Shown: positions 33,639-47,190 of the stretch, piece by piece
Layout of the letters: each line of letters starts with the position of its first letter
Numbering within the stretch: the first letter of the stretch is position 1
Assembly (NCBI GenBank): GCA_037447655.1
Contig: JBBHKE010000705.1
Span: 1-62,000 of the forward strand
Length of the DNA stretch: 62,000 bases
Reading direction: 5' to 3'
Origin: Zygnema cylindricum
Taxonomy: Eukaryota > Streptophyta > Zygnematophyceae > Zygnematales > Zygnemataceae
Translations under genes and position numbers: made by a program
The notes under the pieces: model-generated
Database searches by the model: none
The model's input: the letters and a program-made list of their open reading frames with translations, nothing else
Told to the model about the DNA's origin: nothing

Positions 33639-35634
33639 AGTTATGGGCCCACCATCTAGGGTGCCTATGTTTGATGGAACATACTTCACTTATTGGGGAT
33701 TTATCATGGAGGGATTGCTTTTCAAAAAGCAATAATGGGGAATTGTTTCAAAACAAGTAAGGTTCCTGCCACTGAGCTTTGGTGGAACTCACTACGAAGA
33801 TTCATCTGGGGCCTCCCAGAAAACAAGTTGGAGGTCAGATGCAACGCAAGGTGAAGGGAAAATAATTGCCATGGAAGGGGGAAAAGGCGAGAAGGGTTAA
33901 AGAACACATGTGGTGAGGGGAGCTAGGCTCTCGGCTAAAGTTCCACTTGTTGAGGTTATAACTAAACCAAAAACTGAAGAAAATGATAGAAAAATCTGGG
34001 ACTACAAAAACACTGTAGCAAAAAATCTCATATTTAGAAACGTGTCTAAGTCCATAGCTATCACTCTTATGAAATTAACTTAGTATTCAGAAATATGGGA
34101 AACACCAATTAAGACTTATAAGAGTATAAATATACAGCGGCAGCAACTAGTAAAACAAGAAATAAAGACCTATGTTTGAAAAAGCAGTAGCATGATAGAG
34201 CTTTGCAATGATATTGCTGCATTATATGTTGAGCTTGCTAGTGCGAGATATGTACAATCTGAGGAGAGAAAGATTAACACACTAATCATGAAACTCCTAG
34301 ATGAGTACAAAAACGTCATAAACCGTATGCAGGAAATAGATGGCTCCTCGTGGACTTGGAACATTAAAATGGGGATAATTCTTGTGAGGGAAAGCACTTT
34401 AGAGCTTCGTAGGGGAAGTGACAAGGTGAATGCTTTAAAAGCTGGCGGTGACTGGCAGAAGCGTGATGAGAGGAATCGCAGTGACGAGTGGAAGCGTGAT
34501 AAGGTAAACCTCATTAGAACTTCGGTGGAAAGAGAGGGAGAGGTAAAGAAAAGGAAGCTTTGAAATAGGGGGTTTACTTCTTTTGTAGGGAACCGGGTCA
34601 TTATAGGGAGGAATGCCCTTGTTTGGAAGAACTTAGAAGTTGGATTATGGATGAGGAGGAAGAAAGGGAAGAGTAGAAAGAGGATAAATTTTTTTTGGAG
34701 CTTCTTCACATCGCTAGTACGGGGAAGAGTGAAAAGCACACAGAAATTCCACGAAATCAACAGTGTGCTTTTGGAGGCATAAGGGAAGTGAAGGGAAGGG
34801 AGGTACTTCAGGGAATTACTCATGATGAGGATGTGAAAGAGTGTAGAAAGTATGACTTAGAAATGAGAAAATCAGATCTAGGATCCATAATTGAAGAAGG
34901 GAAAAATATAAATAATGAGGATAATTTTATATATATTTTGGAAACAGAAAACTTGTTGGAAAAAGAGACTTCAAGGGATTCCGAGGAAAAAAGAGAAGTA
35001 AATCTAGAGGGTGTTTTAAAGAATAGGGGAGAAGAGGAAATATTTAATGAAAGGTTTAGCGGAGGAGAAATATATTTTGGGAATAAAAATAGAAAATGAT
35101 AATGGAAAGAATTCCATGGGTGAGAGTGAGGAAAGTTTAGAAAATGGGGTAATTCTTATGGATAAAAATTTGAGTTCAAAAGATGTGAAATTTACGAGAA
35201 GTTCAGTAGAGACTAGTGGTTTTTGGATAAATTTTGGGGAGGAATAATTTGGCATCACTACTTCGTGTGATGTCACTTATGAAGATGTTATTGTAAAAGG
35301 GTTAGCATCTGGTTATATGTTGCACATTCGGGATGGGGCTAGCTGTTGGAACTACAAACGGGAAATTGGATTTTGCTCGGATAAAAAATGGATGAGGTGG
35401 ATAAAATCCTTGTTCCAAGAGCTCGGAAATATGAAAAGTGGCATTCAAAATAAAATGTGTGATCAACAAGATGCAATGTTTATTTTCGCTCATCTAATAC
35501 ACCTTTTTAAATATGACAGTATTAAAATAAAGTTTAATGAAAGGAAAACAACGAAAAAAAAAGGATTTTGTTTTCGTAGTTTTGATTTTGTTTAGTGGGA
35601 GTTGACAGAATGGTAGACTAGAAAATAATGGGAG
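33639..35634 (+). pseudogene. Decayed Gag / RT-RNaseH remnant gene of element B
   Basis: The internal region opens with AGTTATGGGCCCACC, an initiator-tRNA-Met anticodon-arm-type primer site, and its ATG (33643) begins the MGPPSRVPMF sequence seen in all family members. The frame parallels the intact gene at 59893-61875 through the Gag core, a basic tandem, a knuckle (CX2CX4HX4C) after 34585 with its first Cys lost, and the EEKYILGIKIE trace of RT. A stop at 33733, further stops and frame breaks inactivate it. A purine tract AAAATAATGGGAG precedes the 3' LTR. No protease, integrase or RT catalytic core is present. Confidence 0.75.
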
Positions 35635-36742
35635 TGTAAAATTTGTGTATTTTCTAGGTCTGAATTTATTCTATATGTTTGTTAGATGGTCTTGTCTAAG
35701 TCATCCATACTTGTCGTAGTCACTAGAAGACAAAGAAAGCCATGGATGTCCCCATAGTTAGAAAAAAACAAGCAAACAGGCAGGCAGACAAGCAGAAAAC
35801 TCACAGGTGACCAAAATGTTGCAGGCACAAAAACTGACAGGTGAAAAAAATGTTGCACTAGGCCGAATTTGAACCAGGGTTTATGGTTCACTATATAGAC
35901 GTTAGCCTTATCCACTAAGGCGCTACTGGAACAATACACATGACGGATTTCAAAAGTATGTAAACATTAACGCAACGACTAATTAACACGAAACTAACGA
36001 AGAGGAACAATTCATGCACGTACGCAAATCTGAACAGTGTGAAATATGTTTTTATCGTACGACCAACATTGTAGCCGCCACTTGAAATGAGCTTTTGGCG
36101 GCATTCGGAGATTGCCTCACGCAGTGCCACGTGGCGCCAAATTATTTGATACCAGAGAAGATGGGAGGAGGAACCAAGGCTTCCGATTTGAGAGGTGTCA
36201 CCTTGTAGACCATGTAGTACAATGGACGTACAATAAGTACATCGCCCATTATACCTTCTTGTACTATATAGTGTTCCTATGGGACTAGGGTTTAGTAGTA
36301 GGTATTCGTGAGTAGGCAGACTAAGACTTAGTGATATTTAGGTACCTCTATCTAAGAGAGCTTATGACTATAAAGGTCATCTTTGACCAGCCATAACTTA
36401 CTACCTAGGGAAGCAAATTCAATGATTATTTTTAATGCGGACTCATGGGAGTCTAGGCTACATAGGGGTGTAGTCGGTCAGAGTCTTTGCATGCCAAGGT
36501 GGTGGTATTTCTAAGGGAAAGTCAAAGAGGGGAATGTTATCCTAAACTCATATTCCAACTTTGCATTCTAAGGTGGAACTGAGCACATAGAAAGTCTTAT
36601 TTCACAGGGGTGAAGTTGTATTGGGGTTCTAAGTGTCAAGGTGTCAGTCATTTGGGTTTATATCAACTTAGAGTTGGCACTATCTAGATAAGCTTCTTTG
36701 GATCTGCGAATTCTGTGGGGGAATTGACCTCATAGAATTTCA
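35635..36742 (+). mobile_element. 3' LTR of element B
   Basis: It starts TGTAAAATTT and ends GAATTTCA (1,108 bp), followed by AACCG, which completes a 5-bp TSD with one mismatch. The antisense tRNA-like block at 35861-35930 has the cleanest D arm of the set (GCCT/AGGC stem). The GTAC cluster lies at about 36210-36270. Divergence from the 5' LTR, including indels, indicates an old insertion. Confidence 0.8.
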
Positions 36743-38115
36743 AACCGTTCCTACCTACATGGAAATGCGTAAACCTACATGGGTTCTCGAATTAAGTTAG
36801 AACCAATCAGCGTGCGTCGCCAATATTTCAAAATTGCACGTTGGTTCGCCAATTTTGTAAAATAATACGTCGCATCACCAAAATTTTGAAATCGTACGTC
36901 GCGTAATTAATTTGTACCCCAAACAGAATTAGGGTGGCTGCAACACGATATATTTATACAAACGACTTAAAATAAAATACCAACACGATACGGCATGACA
37001 CTGTTGCTAATTCAATATCACTCACACTTTTGTTCCTGTGCAGTTATGCATGCAGATCATATTTTCCTTCACTGCAATTTTGGTCCAAACTACTAGTCTC
37101 TCTAATTGTTTTTACTTTCTTGTTTTTCCATCTCTTCCCACCTGTCAAAGTCACCCTAAATACTTCAAATTACTTTTCTCTATTCCACATTATCCATGGA
37201 ATACATTTTCATTTTTAGTTGTTGATCAATTTTAGGTCGCTTTTGTGATGTTTAAATTGTGATTGTCAAGGCATTTTTTCGCCCTTTTTGATGTAGAAAA
37301 TATGATGCTTGGTATAGTTAGTTTTCCAGCAAGATTTGAATACAATAAATAGCTTGTCTCTTATCTAACTCTTCTCCTTAAAAGCTATATAAGTTTTGTT
37401 ATTTCAATATTTATATTATATTGTGCATATATATTTATACCAGCGTGCACTTTGTTTGTTGTTGTTTTATGTGTAATTTTTTTTCCATTGAATGTTTCGT
37501 CTTCTTTTGAAGTGTTTGGTGTTCTATAGTTTTGTACACATTTGACTATCTGGAGTTGTTGATCAATTTTCACACTAAGTTTGCGAAGGCTTTGTTGCAT
37601 GCTATTGTTGTAATCTATGAACACCTCGTGGCATCAATTTTTCAAAACGTACACAAATTAGATATCTAATCAACAATTTTTCAAGAGGTACACAAATTTG
37701 AAATCTAATCAACATTTGTTTTAAATTGAAATTCATTTTCGAAATTTGGTAGAAAATAACACGCAATTGTTTGAGTTTTACATTTATTTAAGAATCATTA
37801 GAGAAAATAAAATGAAAAACCACCAATAAACATTAATTCAAGATATATGTACATAAAAAAACGAATTGGAAAAAATGTGAGAGTGTGAATGTAGAAAAAA
37901 AGGTTTGCTTACATTCCAAGACCTCGAGAATAAAGACTCGAAAGAGTATATTGCCTTCTCAAACTCCAATAATTGATCTATTAGACATTCACAAACTAAA
38001 TTAAACAAATGGATGAAAATAACAAAGCAAAAATCAAAGAAAAAACAGCTAATCATTAAAAGCAAAGAACATCAACTTCCCATGATTAGTGATTAGTTAT
38101 ATCTAATAACGTCTC
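36743..38115. other. Non-coding spacer
   Basis: Contains several ACGTCGC/ACGTTGG words at 36800-36920, then AT-rich DNA. Nothing coding is recognised. Confidence 0.45.
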
Positions 38116-39047
38116 TGTAGAAATTAAAGGTTCTTTTAATATTTTCTAGGTTTTCTTGAAAAGAGGTAATCAATAGTTCACTTCTCTATTTTAGTAAGAC
38201 TCTAGAGAGAGAGAGAGAGAATCAAAGACACGCCATGGCTGTCGCCTTATTTAGTAGTGGCAGATTGAAGTAGAGGGTATTTTATCAAAATGTTTCCCTA
38301 AAACGGATTTGAACCTAATACCTACGGACTATGTATAGCCGAACGCCTTTACCATTAGGTCATCAACAAGACGATACACTTATTAAGTTAGATTCGTACT
38401 TAACTTTTGACACGCTGGCTAAAATCTTACCAAATTGACGAAGAGGTTTATATCAAACAATTCATGCACGAACGCGAATCCAAACCGTGTAAATTAATTT
38501 GATCGGACAACCTTCACCGCAACAGCCAATCGGACTGAGCTTTCGGCGACCTTTAGAGATAGCGTGACGGGATGCCTCATGGCACTACATTATTGGATGG
38601 CGGGGAAGATGGGAGGAGGAACCATGGCTCCCAATTCGACAAGTGTCACCTTGAATGCCATGTCGTATAATGGTTATACAATAAGTACATCCACTAATGT
38701 AGTTTCTTATACTATATAGTGTTCCTATTGGAATAGGGTTTAGTAGTAGGTATACGTGAGTAGGCACACCAGGACTTAGGCATATTCAGGTACCTCTCTC
38801 TAAGAGAGCTTGTAAATATAAATGTCATCTTTGACCTGCCATAACTTAGTGCTCAGGGGAGCAAATTCAAAGATTCTTTTTGGTATCGATTAACGGAAGT
38901 ATTTTCTTCACTGGGGTAAACGCGGTTAGAAATTTTTGTCTGCGAAGGTGGCAGTTATTCTTGTCGAAACACAAATAGGTCAGGGCTATCCTAGGGGCTT
39001 CGTGTGAGCTGCCCATTCTAAAGACCTACGGAGATCTCATAATTGCA
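38116..39047 (+). mobile_element. 5' LTR of truncated copia element
   Basis: It begins TGTAGAAATT, shares TTGAAAAGAGGT and ATAGTTCACTTCT with the LTR at 58795, and ends CATAATTGCA directly before a CGTTATGGGCCCACC primer site. An antisense tRNA-like block lies at 38314-38380. No matching 3' LTR was found. Confidence 0.7.
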
Positions 39048-39980
39048 CGTTATGGGCCCACCCTCTAGGGTGCCCATCTTTAATGTACCTCTCTTCATAT
39101 ACATGGGAGAGTATGATGACAGGAGCTCTATGTGGGAAAAGGTTTTGGGGAATAGTGAGTGGTATGGGTGAGATGTCCATCCATTCTTGGCATCCCTCCA
39201 AGGTTTGGAGGAAGCAGATTCACCAAAGATGCAGATCCATCTCCAACGGAGGAGACAAACAATAGGAAGGTGGTGGACAAAGGAAAGGAGAAAGAGACGA
39301 TCACACGGATAGCAACCGGTTCAGCATTCATGTCACCTATTCATGGGAACGAGGAGAATGATACTGATATGTGGGACTATAAAAATATGGTGGCAAAGCA
39401 CTTCATCCTCCGCTAGCTTACTCAATGGCTTCCATCTCCTCATTTATAGGTAGAGAGGGCATTTTATCTCTAGGTGGCTCTCATAGAGATGTACCAAAGA
39501 TTTTAGCAAATGAAAAGAAGAAACTTAATTATGCTTATGTTCATGATATCATGTTGTGGCATTAGAGGCTTAGACATGTGCATTAAGATAAGTTGAAAGA
39601 AATAAAAAAGATGGGAATAGTGGAAGGAATCCAGTTTAGAGAAAGTGAAAACCTAAGTGACTGTAGTGGTTGTGCTCAAAGTAAAGCACACAGATTATCG
39701 TTCCCAAAAGAAGCCATTACAAAGGAGAAAACGTTTTAGACATGGTACACACTGATATTTGGGGACCGGCCAAAGTGCCTTTACCCGGGAGTAAGAGGTT
39801 TATGATGACAATCATTAATGATTGGTCTCGATATGTATGACACTTAAAGGTTTTCCGTAGTCAAGTGTTTAGTCTTAACACAAATCAATCAAATTGAAAG
39901 TTGGATCCGAAAGGAAAACCAAGATATTTGCTAAGATATGATGAAGATGTAAAAGGATATAGAGTCTCGGCGTGAGCATG
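39048..39980 (+). pseudogene. Truncated copia gag-integrase fragment
   Basis: MGPPSRVPIF (from 39052) opens a short Gag piece that ends near 39416. It is joined to a pre-integrase/integrase segment containing LDMCIKIS-type decay, GIVEGIQFRE, CSGCAQSKAH and HTDIWGPAKV, where the first catalytic Asp is kept. It is then joined to a KLDPKGKPRYL..YDEDVKGYRV piece that normally lies well downstream of integrase. Stops interrupt it. Two internal deletions and the absence of RT and a 3' LTR show a dead copy. Confidence 0.7.
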
Positions 39981-41494
39981 GCGCGGGCAAAAATCTTGTA
40001 AATTCGTTATAGAAACTTGTCGTTTTGTTGTATAATTCAACCTAAAAACTTGTATAATCCTAAAGACTTAACAAAGATATTCCATCAACAAATAAGTGAC
40101 GTTGTTTATTGGACGCCGTATGTTTTCGTACAAGTTCGTACTATCATTTCTATTATTATTTGTAAAACATGTTTTTGTAGATCTATGGAAATTCTCCCAA
40201 ACTTCACAGCGTAAACATTGACCGTCCAATTTTTTCCATTTTTGCATCTGTGACGCAATCACACAACTCATCTAGTTGAAAGAGTATAATGGCCGCAAAC
40301 AGTACATGTAGAATTGGTACAACAATAAAAGTACGATACAATTCAGAATGAACTAGCGATTGAAAACTTTACACTTGGCATATAAGCCATGTGCCTTACG
40401 GCAAGGTGGATTCAAATCCACTTAAACCCACGAGAAAAATAGACTCCAAAATGTTCGGATTAGGGTGAACCTCCATCAAGAAAAAAGTAAGGTTGTTTCC
40501 TATGAGGCGTATTTTTTTGTACTTAACCGTACTGAAGTTTTCCTCTTTTTTTATAAACATGTTTACTATAGATTGGACAAGATTCTCCAAACTTTTGGGC
40601 AAAAATTTCGACCATCCGATTCTACGCTTTTGAAGCAAACGCTTTTTCTATTCTCTGTCTGGAGAGTCTCCTCAACTCTCCACGAAGGAGACTTGCCACA
40701 CGCAGGATGTGTCTATTAGTATACTTGGAAAAAAAATGGTATCATTCACGGCAGACGAGCGATGACGACCTCACAATTGCTAAAGGCCAATTGCCTTCAT
40801 ACACGGCGGATTTGCGATGAAAAAATATTTGGCGTAGGATATCTCTTTGACGACTCTTTTCCTTTGTCAAAAATAATTTGCGTACAAAACATAGTGGCAA
40901 ACGATAAAGTACTAACTTTCTTCTTGAAAAGGATTTGGAAACGATTGGTACTACAAAATGACAAGAATGTACAAATTGTACATTCGTGTAGCGCTGCTAG
41001 ATATTTAAATATGTGTTTGTCCATACATACGCCGTTAAGAGTTTGTGATTTTCTAATTTTTTAATACTCTCGGCCGGCTAAACAAGATATTATGTGGTTC
41101 TAATCGCAATCGAGCACATCAGCAATTGGTGCTTTGCATGCACAACCTGATAGAGAAGTGATACACATATTACTTCTTGTAAACATGCCCGTACGATTAC
41201 TTGAAATGCTTGATGAAGCTCGACCCTTAGGGTGGCCATTCATTAAGCGTTTCACTAATTGTACGGAAAATTTTACTGAAAGGCGTGGGCGTGCCTACCA
41301 TTAGGTTGCGTTAGTAAACCTTTTTCTATTTGTGTTGCTCATTTTGGTTGGTACTATGTAGGTTAATCTTAGATGTTTAAAATCTTGAAAGAATATTAGA
41401 ATGCAAAGTCTGAACGCAATATCTCTATTAGGGGAGGTAATATCTGTACCAACGGAGGTAATTAATGACTTGTCTAGAGTACATTATAATATAT
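39981..41494. other. Non-coding spacer with a diverged duplication
   Basis: Segments around 40120-40230 and 40490-40620 share word order (GTAC.., AAACATGTTT.., ATTCTCC.AAACTT, then GACC(G/A)TCC), suggesting a diverged duplicate. No protein is recognised. Confidence 0.4.
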
Positions 41495-42549
41495 TGCAAT
41501 TCTGTGTCCCACATTGGATCACATAATTCTCTTTTGTATATGAAGCCTGTAGTGAATTTTCAATGTCTTACTTTGTGTAGGAACAATTACCACCCTGGCA
41601 GACAAATTGTATTAAGCATTATACCCTTGTGTAGTCTGGACTCCCTTCAGCCCACAAGAGCAGAAATCTTTGAAAACGCCCAAACAGACGATTAATTATA
41701 AAGTGGCAAAAATGCTTATTTTTACATAATCATAATGGGAGAGAGGCGGCTACCTACAAAATCACTAAGTCCTAAACTCCTCTCCAAAACCCCCATCTAC
41801 TGTTGTACATCGCCAATCACAAGAATGTCTCGTAGAAGAAGGTACAAGTTCCTTGGTTCCTTCTATACGGTTAAGGTATGGCATAGCCATGGTGAGGACG
41901 CCTGCCATACTTAGACTCGTCTTGATGCTCCCCGGAAATTCCGCTTTCCACTGATGCCGTGCCACGTGTCATCCGGTGACGCATTGACCATAAACTGCAA
42001 AAACAACTATTCCTTGATGTTAGCTTGAATGATAGTTGTCCAATCCAAATTGACGTTAAATATCCGTCGTTCAAATAAATGTCCGATCAATATGTTTAGT
42101 GCGATACCAGCGTGCATATAATATTTATACATTTTCTATGTGAAATTTCACGTGAGTCTAGCTGATTGGTTTCGTCTGCATGTTTATCTTTTAATAACTA
42201 TCGAATCCAATATATCTTAGCACAATCATGAACTATAGGACATGGTTGTCGACTATTCCAGCGACCCGAGAGGATAGCCGAAGAACCAGAGGGACCAAGA
42301 TCAATTCCAACTAGGTCCGTATCTTTTTGGTGCAGTCTACTAAGACTGTCCTTTGTCTTCATTGGGTGCTGAGGCAGCCATGGATCTATCTGTCTCTCTC
42401 TACGGTCATCAATGACTACAAGTATGGAGACCATGGAGAAAGAGGTAAAAACCTAGCTAAAACCTTTTTATTTTGTTCGTTTAGAAATGATCAGAGATAA
42501 TACAAAAACAACCTAGAAAATACCAATTAGAAATAAACATATTTCAACA
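41495..42549 (-). mobile_element. Degenerate solo LTR, minus orientation
   Basis: On the minus strand it starts TGTTGAAATA at 42549, has TATTTTCTAGG, and ends CAGAATTGCA at 41495. Flanks TATAT and TGTAC do not form a clear TSD. The tRNA-like block (B box near 42298) is badly eroded. Confidence 0.6.
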
Positions 42550-42934
42550 TGTACTACCCAAAATTTCAGCATGTTCTACACAAAATTTTAGAACACAACG
42601 ACGAAAAGGCGGCGGCAAACTTTGATGGTGGGAGCGTGACGGGATGATTATGGGGGCTTCGCAACCGCCGTGGCTGAAGGCAACTTGGCCCATGCCACGT
42701 GTACGCATAAAAGCGCGCGCTCATCGTGGATTTTTTTTCTTTTCTACGGGGCCCATTATTACATGTTTAGTCTTTGAAAAGTGTCCTCCCTGTGCATGGT
42801 TGTCTTAGACTGTAAGGTTTGTGATGTGGTGTCTCGGATAAAAAATATAATGGCATTTGAGGGTCAAAATTTACGCCTACAACCTTGGACATTTTCCCAT
42901 AATGATGTTTTCTTTAGAAAAAAAAAGAAAAAGG

Positions 42935-43929
42935 TGCAATTCTATGTCCTCCATTGGACTACAAAAATCAGGAAGCCTCTAGAAAGCTTTTAACTAACCC
43001 ACTTCAAGCCACAACCACTACTTCCCAAGAGGGCAAACTGACAGTTTGATTGCAACCTTATGCAGCGTAGACTCCCTTGAGTCTGTAGCAAAAAGAATCA
43101 CTGAAATCGGCCAACCAGCAGATAAATCATAAGCCGGAAAAAATGCCAATTTTAGACAAAGCTCTCTTACAAAGAGGTGACTACCTACCCAATTTTCTTA
43201 AGTCCTAAACCCCTCTCACAACCCCTATCTTCTAAAGTACAAACTAATCACATGATTGTAAAGTACAAAAAGGTACTGCAGACGATGTCTTTTCTGTACG
43301 GCCTGTGTAGGACAAGGCCACTAAGTGGACGCATGTCACCCTTCCATTCGTCCGTATGTTCCCCCGAATTCGTGCGACCAAATGTTATCCCTCTAAGTGG
43401 CGCTAGGTCATGCCACGTCCATTAACACCAAAGTGATCATTCCGCGATCTTCGCAATGATGTATGCCATTGGATTAAATGCGACATTAAATGTCAACCGT
43501 CGAAACAAATGTCCAATTCATTTATTTCGTGCGAAATAACGTTTGCACTAAAAATTTAACTAGTTCTATGTTCCTTTGTTCACATTTTAGTTAATCAGTT
43601 ACAAGACAAGTTTAAATACATATCAAACACTATGTAACATAGCAGACTTCTACGACAGACTGGTTAGAGCTAACGGCTACGCCGTACTCTACCGGTCGGA
43701 TGTTCGAGTTTTGCAGGACTCAACCTTTTGTTGAGAGTGACATAAGTCACTCTTTAGTCCAGCGTGTGGAACTAAGGCAGGTATGGCTCAATCACCCTCT
43801 CTATCTTTCAGTGACTAGAACAAGTATGGTCGCTAGAGAGAGGAGGTGGGGGCAGGTTATCTGCCCTTTTTTTTTTATACTAACATATTCAGACCTAAGA
43901 AATACCATATAAATCTAATAATTTTAACA
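42935..43929 (-). mobile_element. 3' LTR of full-domain copia element
   Basis: On the minus strand it starts TGTTAAAATT at 43929, next to a polypurine-type tract AATAACGGGAT, and ends AATTGCA at 42935. It is followed by AAAGG (42930-42934), an exact match to the flank at 50417-50421. The tRNA-like block is at 43645-43722 (plus strand). Confidence 0.83.
43645..43722 (+). other. tRNA-like block inside LTR
   Basis: TGGTTAGAGCTAACGG (A-box-like) and TGTTCGAGTT (B-box-like) are separated by ~30 bases. The block is antisense to the LTR and about 207 bp from its 5' end. No acceptor stem is seen. Confidence 0.5.
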
Positions 43930-43959
43930 ATCCCGTTATTTGCTAGTTTAACTTTAACT

Positions 43960-45600
43960 TCAGTTTTAGTACACACTTTTCTCTGCAATATTTTTACTTC
44001 AAAGAAAGCACTGGTTTTGTCATCATATGAGCCACCATTTCCTCATCTGATCTATATACAAGATTCACAATCTTATTCTCAATTTTTTCTCTCACAAAAC
44101 TCAAGCTTATTTCCATATGCTTAGCCTTGAAATGATGTTTTGCATTAGCTGCAATTGCAATGGCTGCTTGATTATCACAGAATACTTCATGCACTCCCTT
44201 TTTCACATACCCTTGTTGTTGCAAAAGGACTTGACCCACATCAACTCTTCACAGCAGAACAAGAGGCCATATTCTCAGCCTCCATAGTAGACTGAGCATC
44301 CACCTTTTGGTTCTTATTGCTCTAACAACAAGCACCTTCCCCCATATACAACACATACCCAGAAGTGCATCTTCTCATAAGTGCATCCCCATAACTGGCA
44401 TCACTCTAAGTAGTGATATCAGTGTGCGCCCCTCCCAAATGAAACCATATCTCTCTACGTCCTACGAGATATCTCATGACTCTCTTGGCTGCTTCCCAAT
44501 CTCTTTTCTTAGGATCGTTAAGACTCCTACTAAGGACTCCTACTGCTGTGACTATGTCCAGCTTTGTACAATTCATAAAATAGATCAGACTTCCTACAAC
44601 ATGTCTATAAGGGATAGACTTCATAAATTCTTTCTCCTCTGGACTCATCTAATCATCTTAGATTATCACTCCTCCTTCTACACTTCGATCACTTACTTTT
44701 ATTAAGTCCATAGAAGTGGTACAACTGTTAGCGTTTTCCATCTGGAATTTCTCAAGCATATTACCTATTGCTTCTTTCAAAGTGAGTGTGATAATCTTCT
44801 TCCCCCTATCTCTCTCTATTTGGATCCCCAAAATATATTTTGCCTCCCCTAAATCCTTCATATCAAATCTGCCCCTAAGATTTTTATTCAGCCTAATGAT
44901 CTTCTCCAAAGACTTACTTAACACAAGCAGATCATCCACATAAATTGCAATAAAAATGACACCATTCTCGTCTTCAAACATATAGATAGAATGGTCCGAG
45001 GTAATACGGATATATTCCAGATCGGTGACAAACTCATCTAGTTTCTTATTCCACTCTCGCAGAGCATGCTTCAGTCCATATAAGGACTTCATAAGCTTGC
45101 AAGCTTTGCTCTCTTCTCCTTCTTCCACGAACCCTTCGGGTTGCCTAATGAAAAATTCTTCCTCTAACTCACCATTAAGAAAAGCAGTCTTAATGTCCAT
45201 CTGGTATATTTCCATGTCTTGCGTTGCTGCCAGACTGAGGAGAATCCTTACTAAGGGGAACCGAACAACTAGAGCAAAGGTCTCCTCATAGTGAATCCCC
45301 TCCTTTTGAGTGAACCCCTTCGCTACCAATCGAGCCTTATATCTCTCAATGGTATTATCTGGGTTCAGTTATAGTTTAAATACCCATTTACAGCCAATAG
45401 GTTTTCTGTCTGGAGGACAATCCGCTAGTTCCCACGTATTTGCTTCCATGATGGAAGTCATCTCATCATTTTTAGCTCTAATCCATCTGCCTTTTTCTAG
45501 GCTGTTCACTGCCTCCAAATATGACTGAGGCTCATCAAGATGAGATAGCTTAGTTACCTTATAAACAGCTTGTTCCTCTTGTATCTTTTTGCTGCTCCTT
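43960..45600 (-). pseudogene. Copia reverse transcriptase and RNase H (best-preserved part)
   Basis: On the minus strand, 45329-44658 is open and carries the RT palm: QMDIKTAFLNG with its Asp, QPEGF, LYGLK, and the catalytic YVDDLL, then DLGEAKYILGIQIE. After a stop the frame continues through GSLIYFMNCTKLDI and LSRSLNDP to RNase H (43994-44400), where SDASYGDA, AQSTMEAE and FCDNQAAIAIA hold the usual acidic residues. Stops and frame changes separate the pieces, so the polyprotein is inactive as it stands, but the RT core keeps its motifs. Domain order (INT before RT) identifies Ty1/copia. Confidence 0.85.
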
Positions 45601-47190
45601 CTCTCTCACTCAAACTTTGAAGCTAGAATGGAAGGAATTCTCGCGTTTTTCCTTATTGTATCAACGGCTTTATTATCCATGTAAGCCTCTTCCAGTTCCA
45701 TCTCTTCTTTCTCCTCAAAGTCCATAGGAATATGTGAGGTGTCCGGTAGATCTCTTGTATCTTGGATTTTCTTTGAATCTGCAATCATTGTTTCACTTAC
45801 GTCCTTTTGGGGAAAGACAGGACTCTCTTCGCTCTCAAACTTTAAGCTCATTTTTATCTTTTTGGTATATTTGAAGGGGTAAAATGACTTTCCTTTATCC
45901 ATGACAACTAGGTGTTTGACCATAATAATATCTTGCTTTGCTAAGTCATAGACTCTATATCCCTTGACATCCTCATCATATCCTACAAAGTATCTAGGTT
46001 TGCCCTTACCATCTAGTTTCCAATTTTTCTTATCCGTACAAGACTGTAAACATGGCTACCGAATACTTTAAGGTGTGAGATATCTGGTTTCCTTCCAACC
46101 CATCTCTCATAAGGTGTTATTCCCTTTACGGCTGAGGTAAGGACTCTATTCTTAATGTAGTTGGCACAGTTCATGGCTTCTGCCCAAAATCTCTTTTTTA
46201 TTTTATTGTCATCCAACATACTAAATACACTATCTCCAAGTGTTCGGTTCAATAATTGAGCTACCCCATTTTGATCCGGGCTATATGGTATAGTTTCCTA
46301 GTGCTTAACTTCCTCATCTCTCAAGTATTCCTCAAACTGGTTAGAGGTATTATCTCCCCCATTATCACTCCTTATTCTCTTAAAGGGGGTTCCTTACAAC
46401 TTCTCACTCCCGACTTTATATTCTTTGAAGTAAGTTGGTGTTTCAGACTTTGTTTTTAGGAAGTAGACTCTAGAGTACCTAGACTAGTAATCAGTTATTG
46501 TGAACATATACCTCTTCCCTCTAACCGAAGATACTTTTGCTGGTCCCCAAATATATGTGTGAACTAAGTCTAATACTTTCTCACCTCTATATGTGGCGGC
46601 TTTGGGAAAAGAAAGTATGTGAGCTTTTCCTTAAGCACATCCACTTCAATCATACACCATTTCATTATCACCAATCTGAATGCCTTCTACTACACCAAGC
46701 TTCTTCATTTCCCTCAACCCATCAAAATGCACATGCCGCAACCGCTTATGTCAAATCAGCAATATTCGAACACCAACATAATAAGCAATCTTCACTTCGT
46801 TACTCAAGTTAAGCCTAAACATGCCTTGGCTACCCTTATCTGCAATGATGTAGACTTCCATCCCCATACTTAGCTGTAAAGACTCCTTTTCTAGTGAAGG
46901 TATCAAACTCTTTGTCATCTAATACAGATGTAAAGACAAGATTTTTGCTCAGCTAAGGAATATAGATTACATGCGAGAATGTGAGAATAGAAGTCTTACC
47001 CTCCACTAAGACTTTCAGATCTACTTACCCCACTATATCATTAGTAAAAACTCTCCCATCCCCATACTCTATCTCAACCGTAGGGATCTTTCCTAACTTA
47101 GTGAAAAGTTGCTTATCACGACACATATGCATGGATGCACTTGAAACGATGATCCATCCTTTCTGTGGAGCTTCCCGAATTGCTCCAACG
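45601..47190 (-). pseudogene. Copia protease and integrase region, catalytic residues lost
   Basis: Read on the minus strand: the protease site expected as D(S/T)G appears as WIIVSSASMHM near 47145, so the catalytic Asp is gone. The zinc-binding pre-integrase part is eroded. The integrase core shows HTYIWGPAKV (first catalytic Asp changed to Tyr), RSDNGGD (second Asp kept) and QNGVAQLLNRTL (Glu changed to Gln). FWAEAMNCANYIKNR and the KVFGSHVYSLV segment follow. The linker toward RT (KLDGKGKPRYFVGYDEDVKG) is acidic and partly open (45923-45606). Several stops occur. Confidence 0.8.

Noticed and set aside
44716-45528. Plus-strand open frames over the copia RT
   Set aside because: They are antisense to a clear RT domain (YVDD, DIKTAFLNG) on the minus strand.
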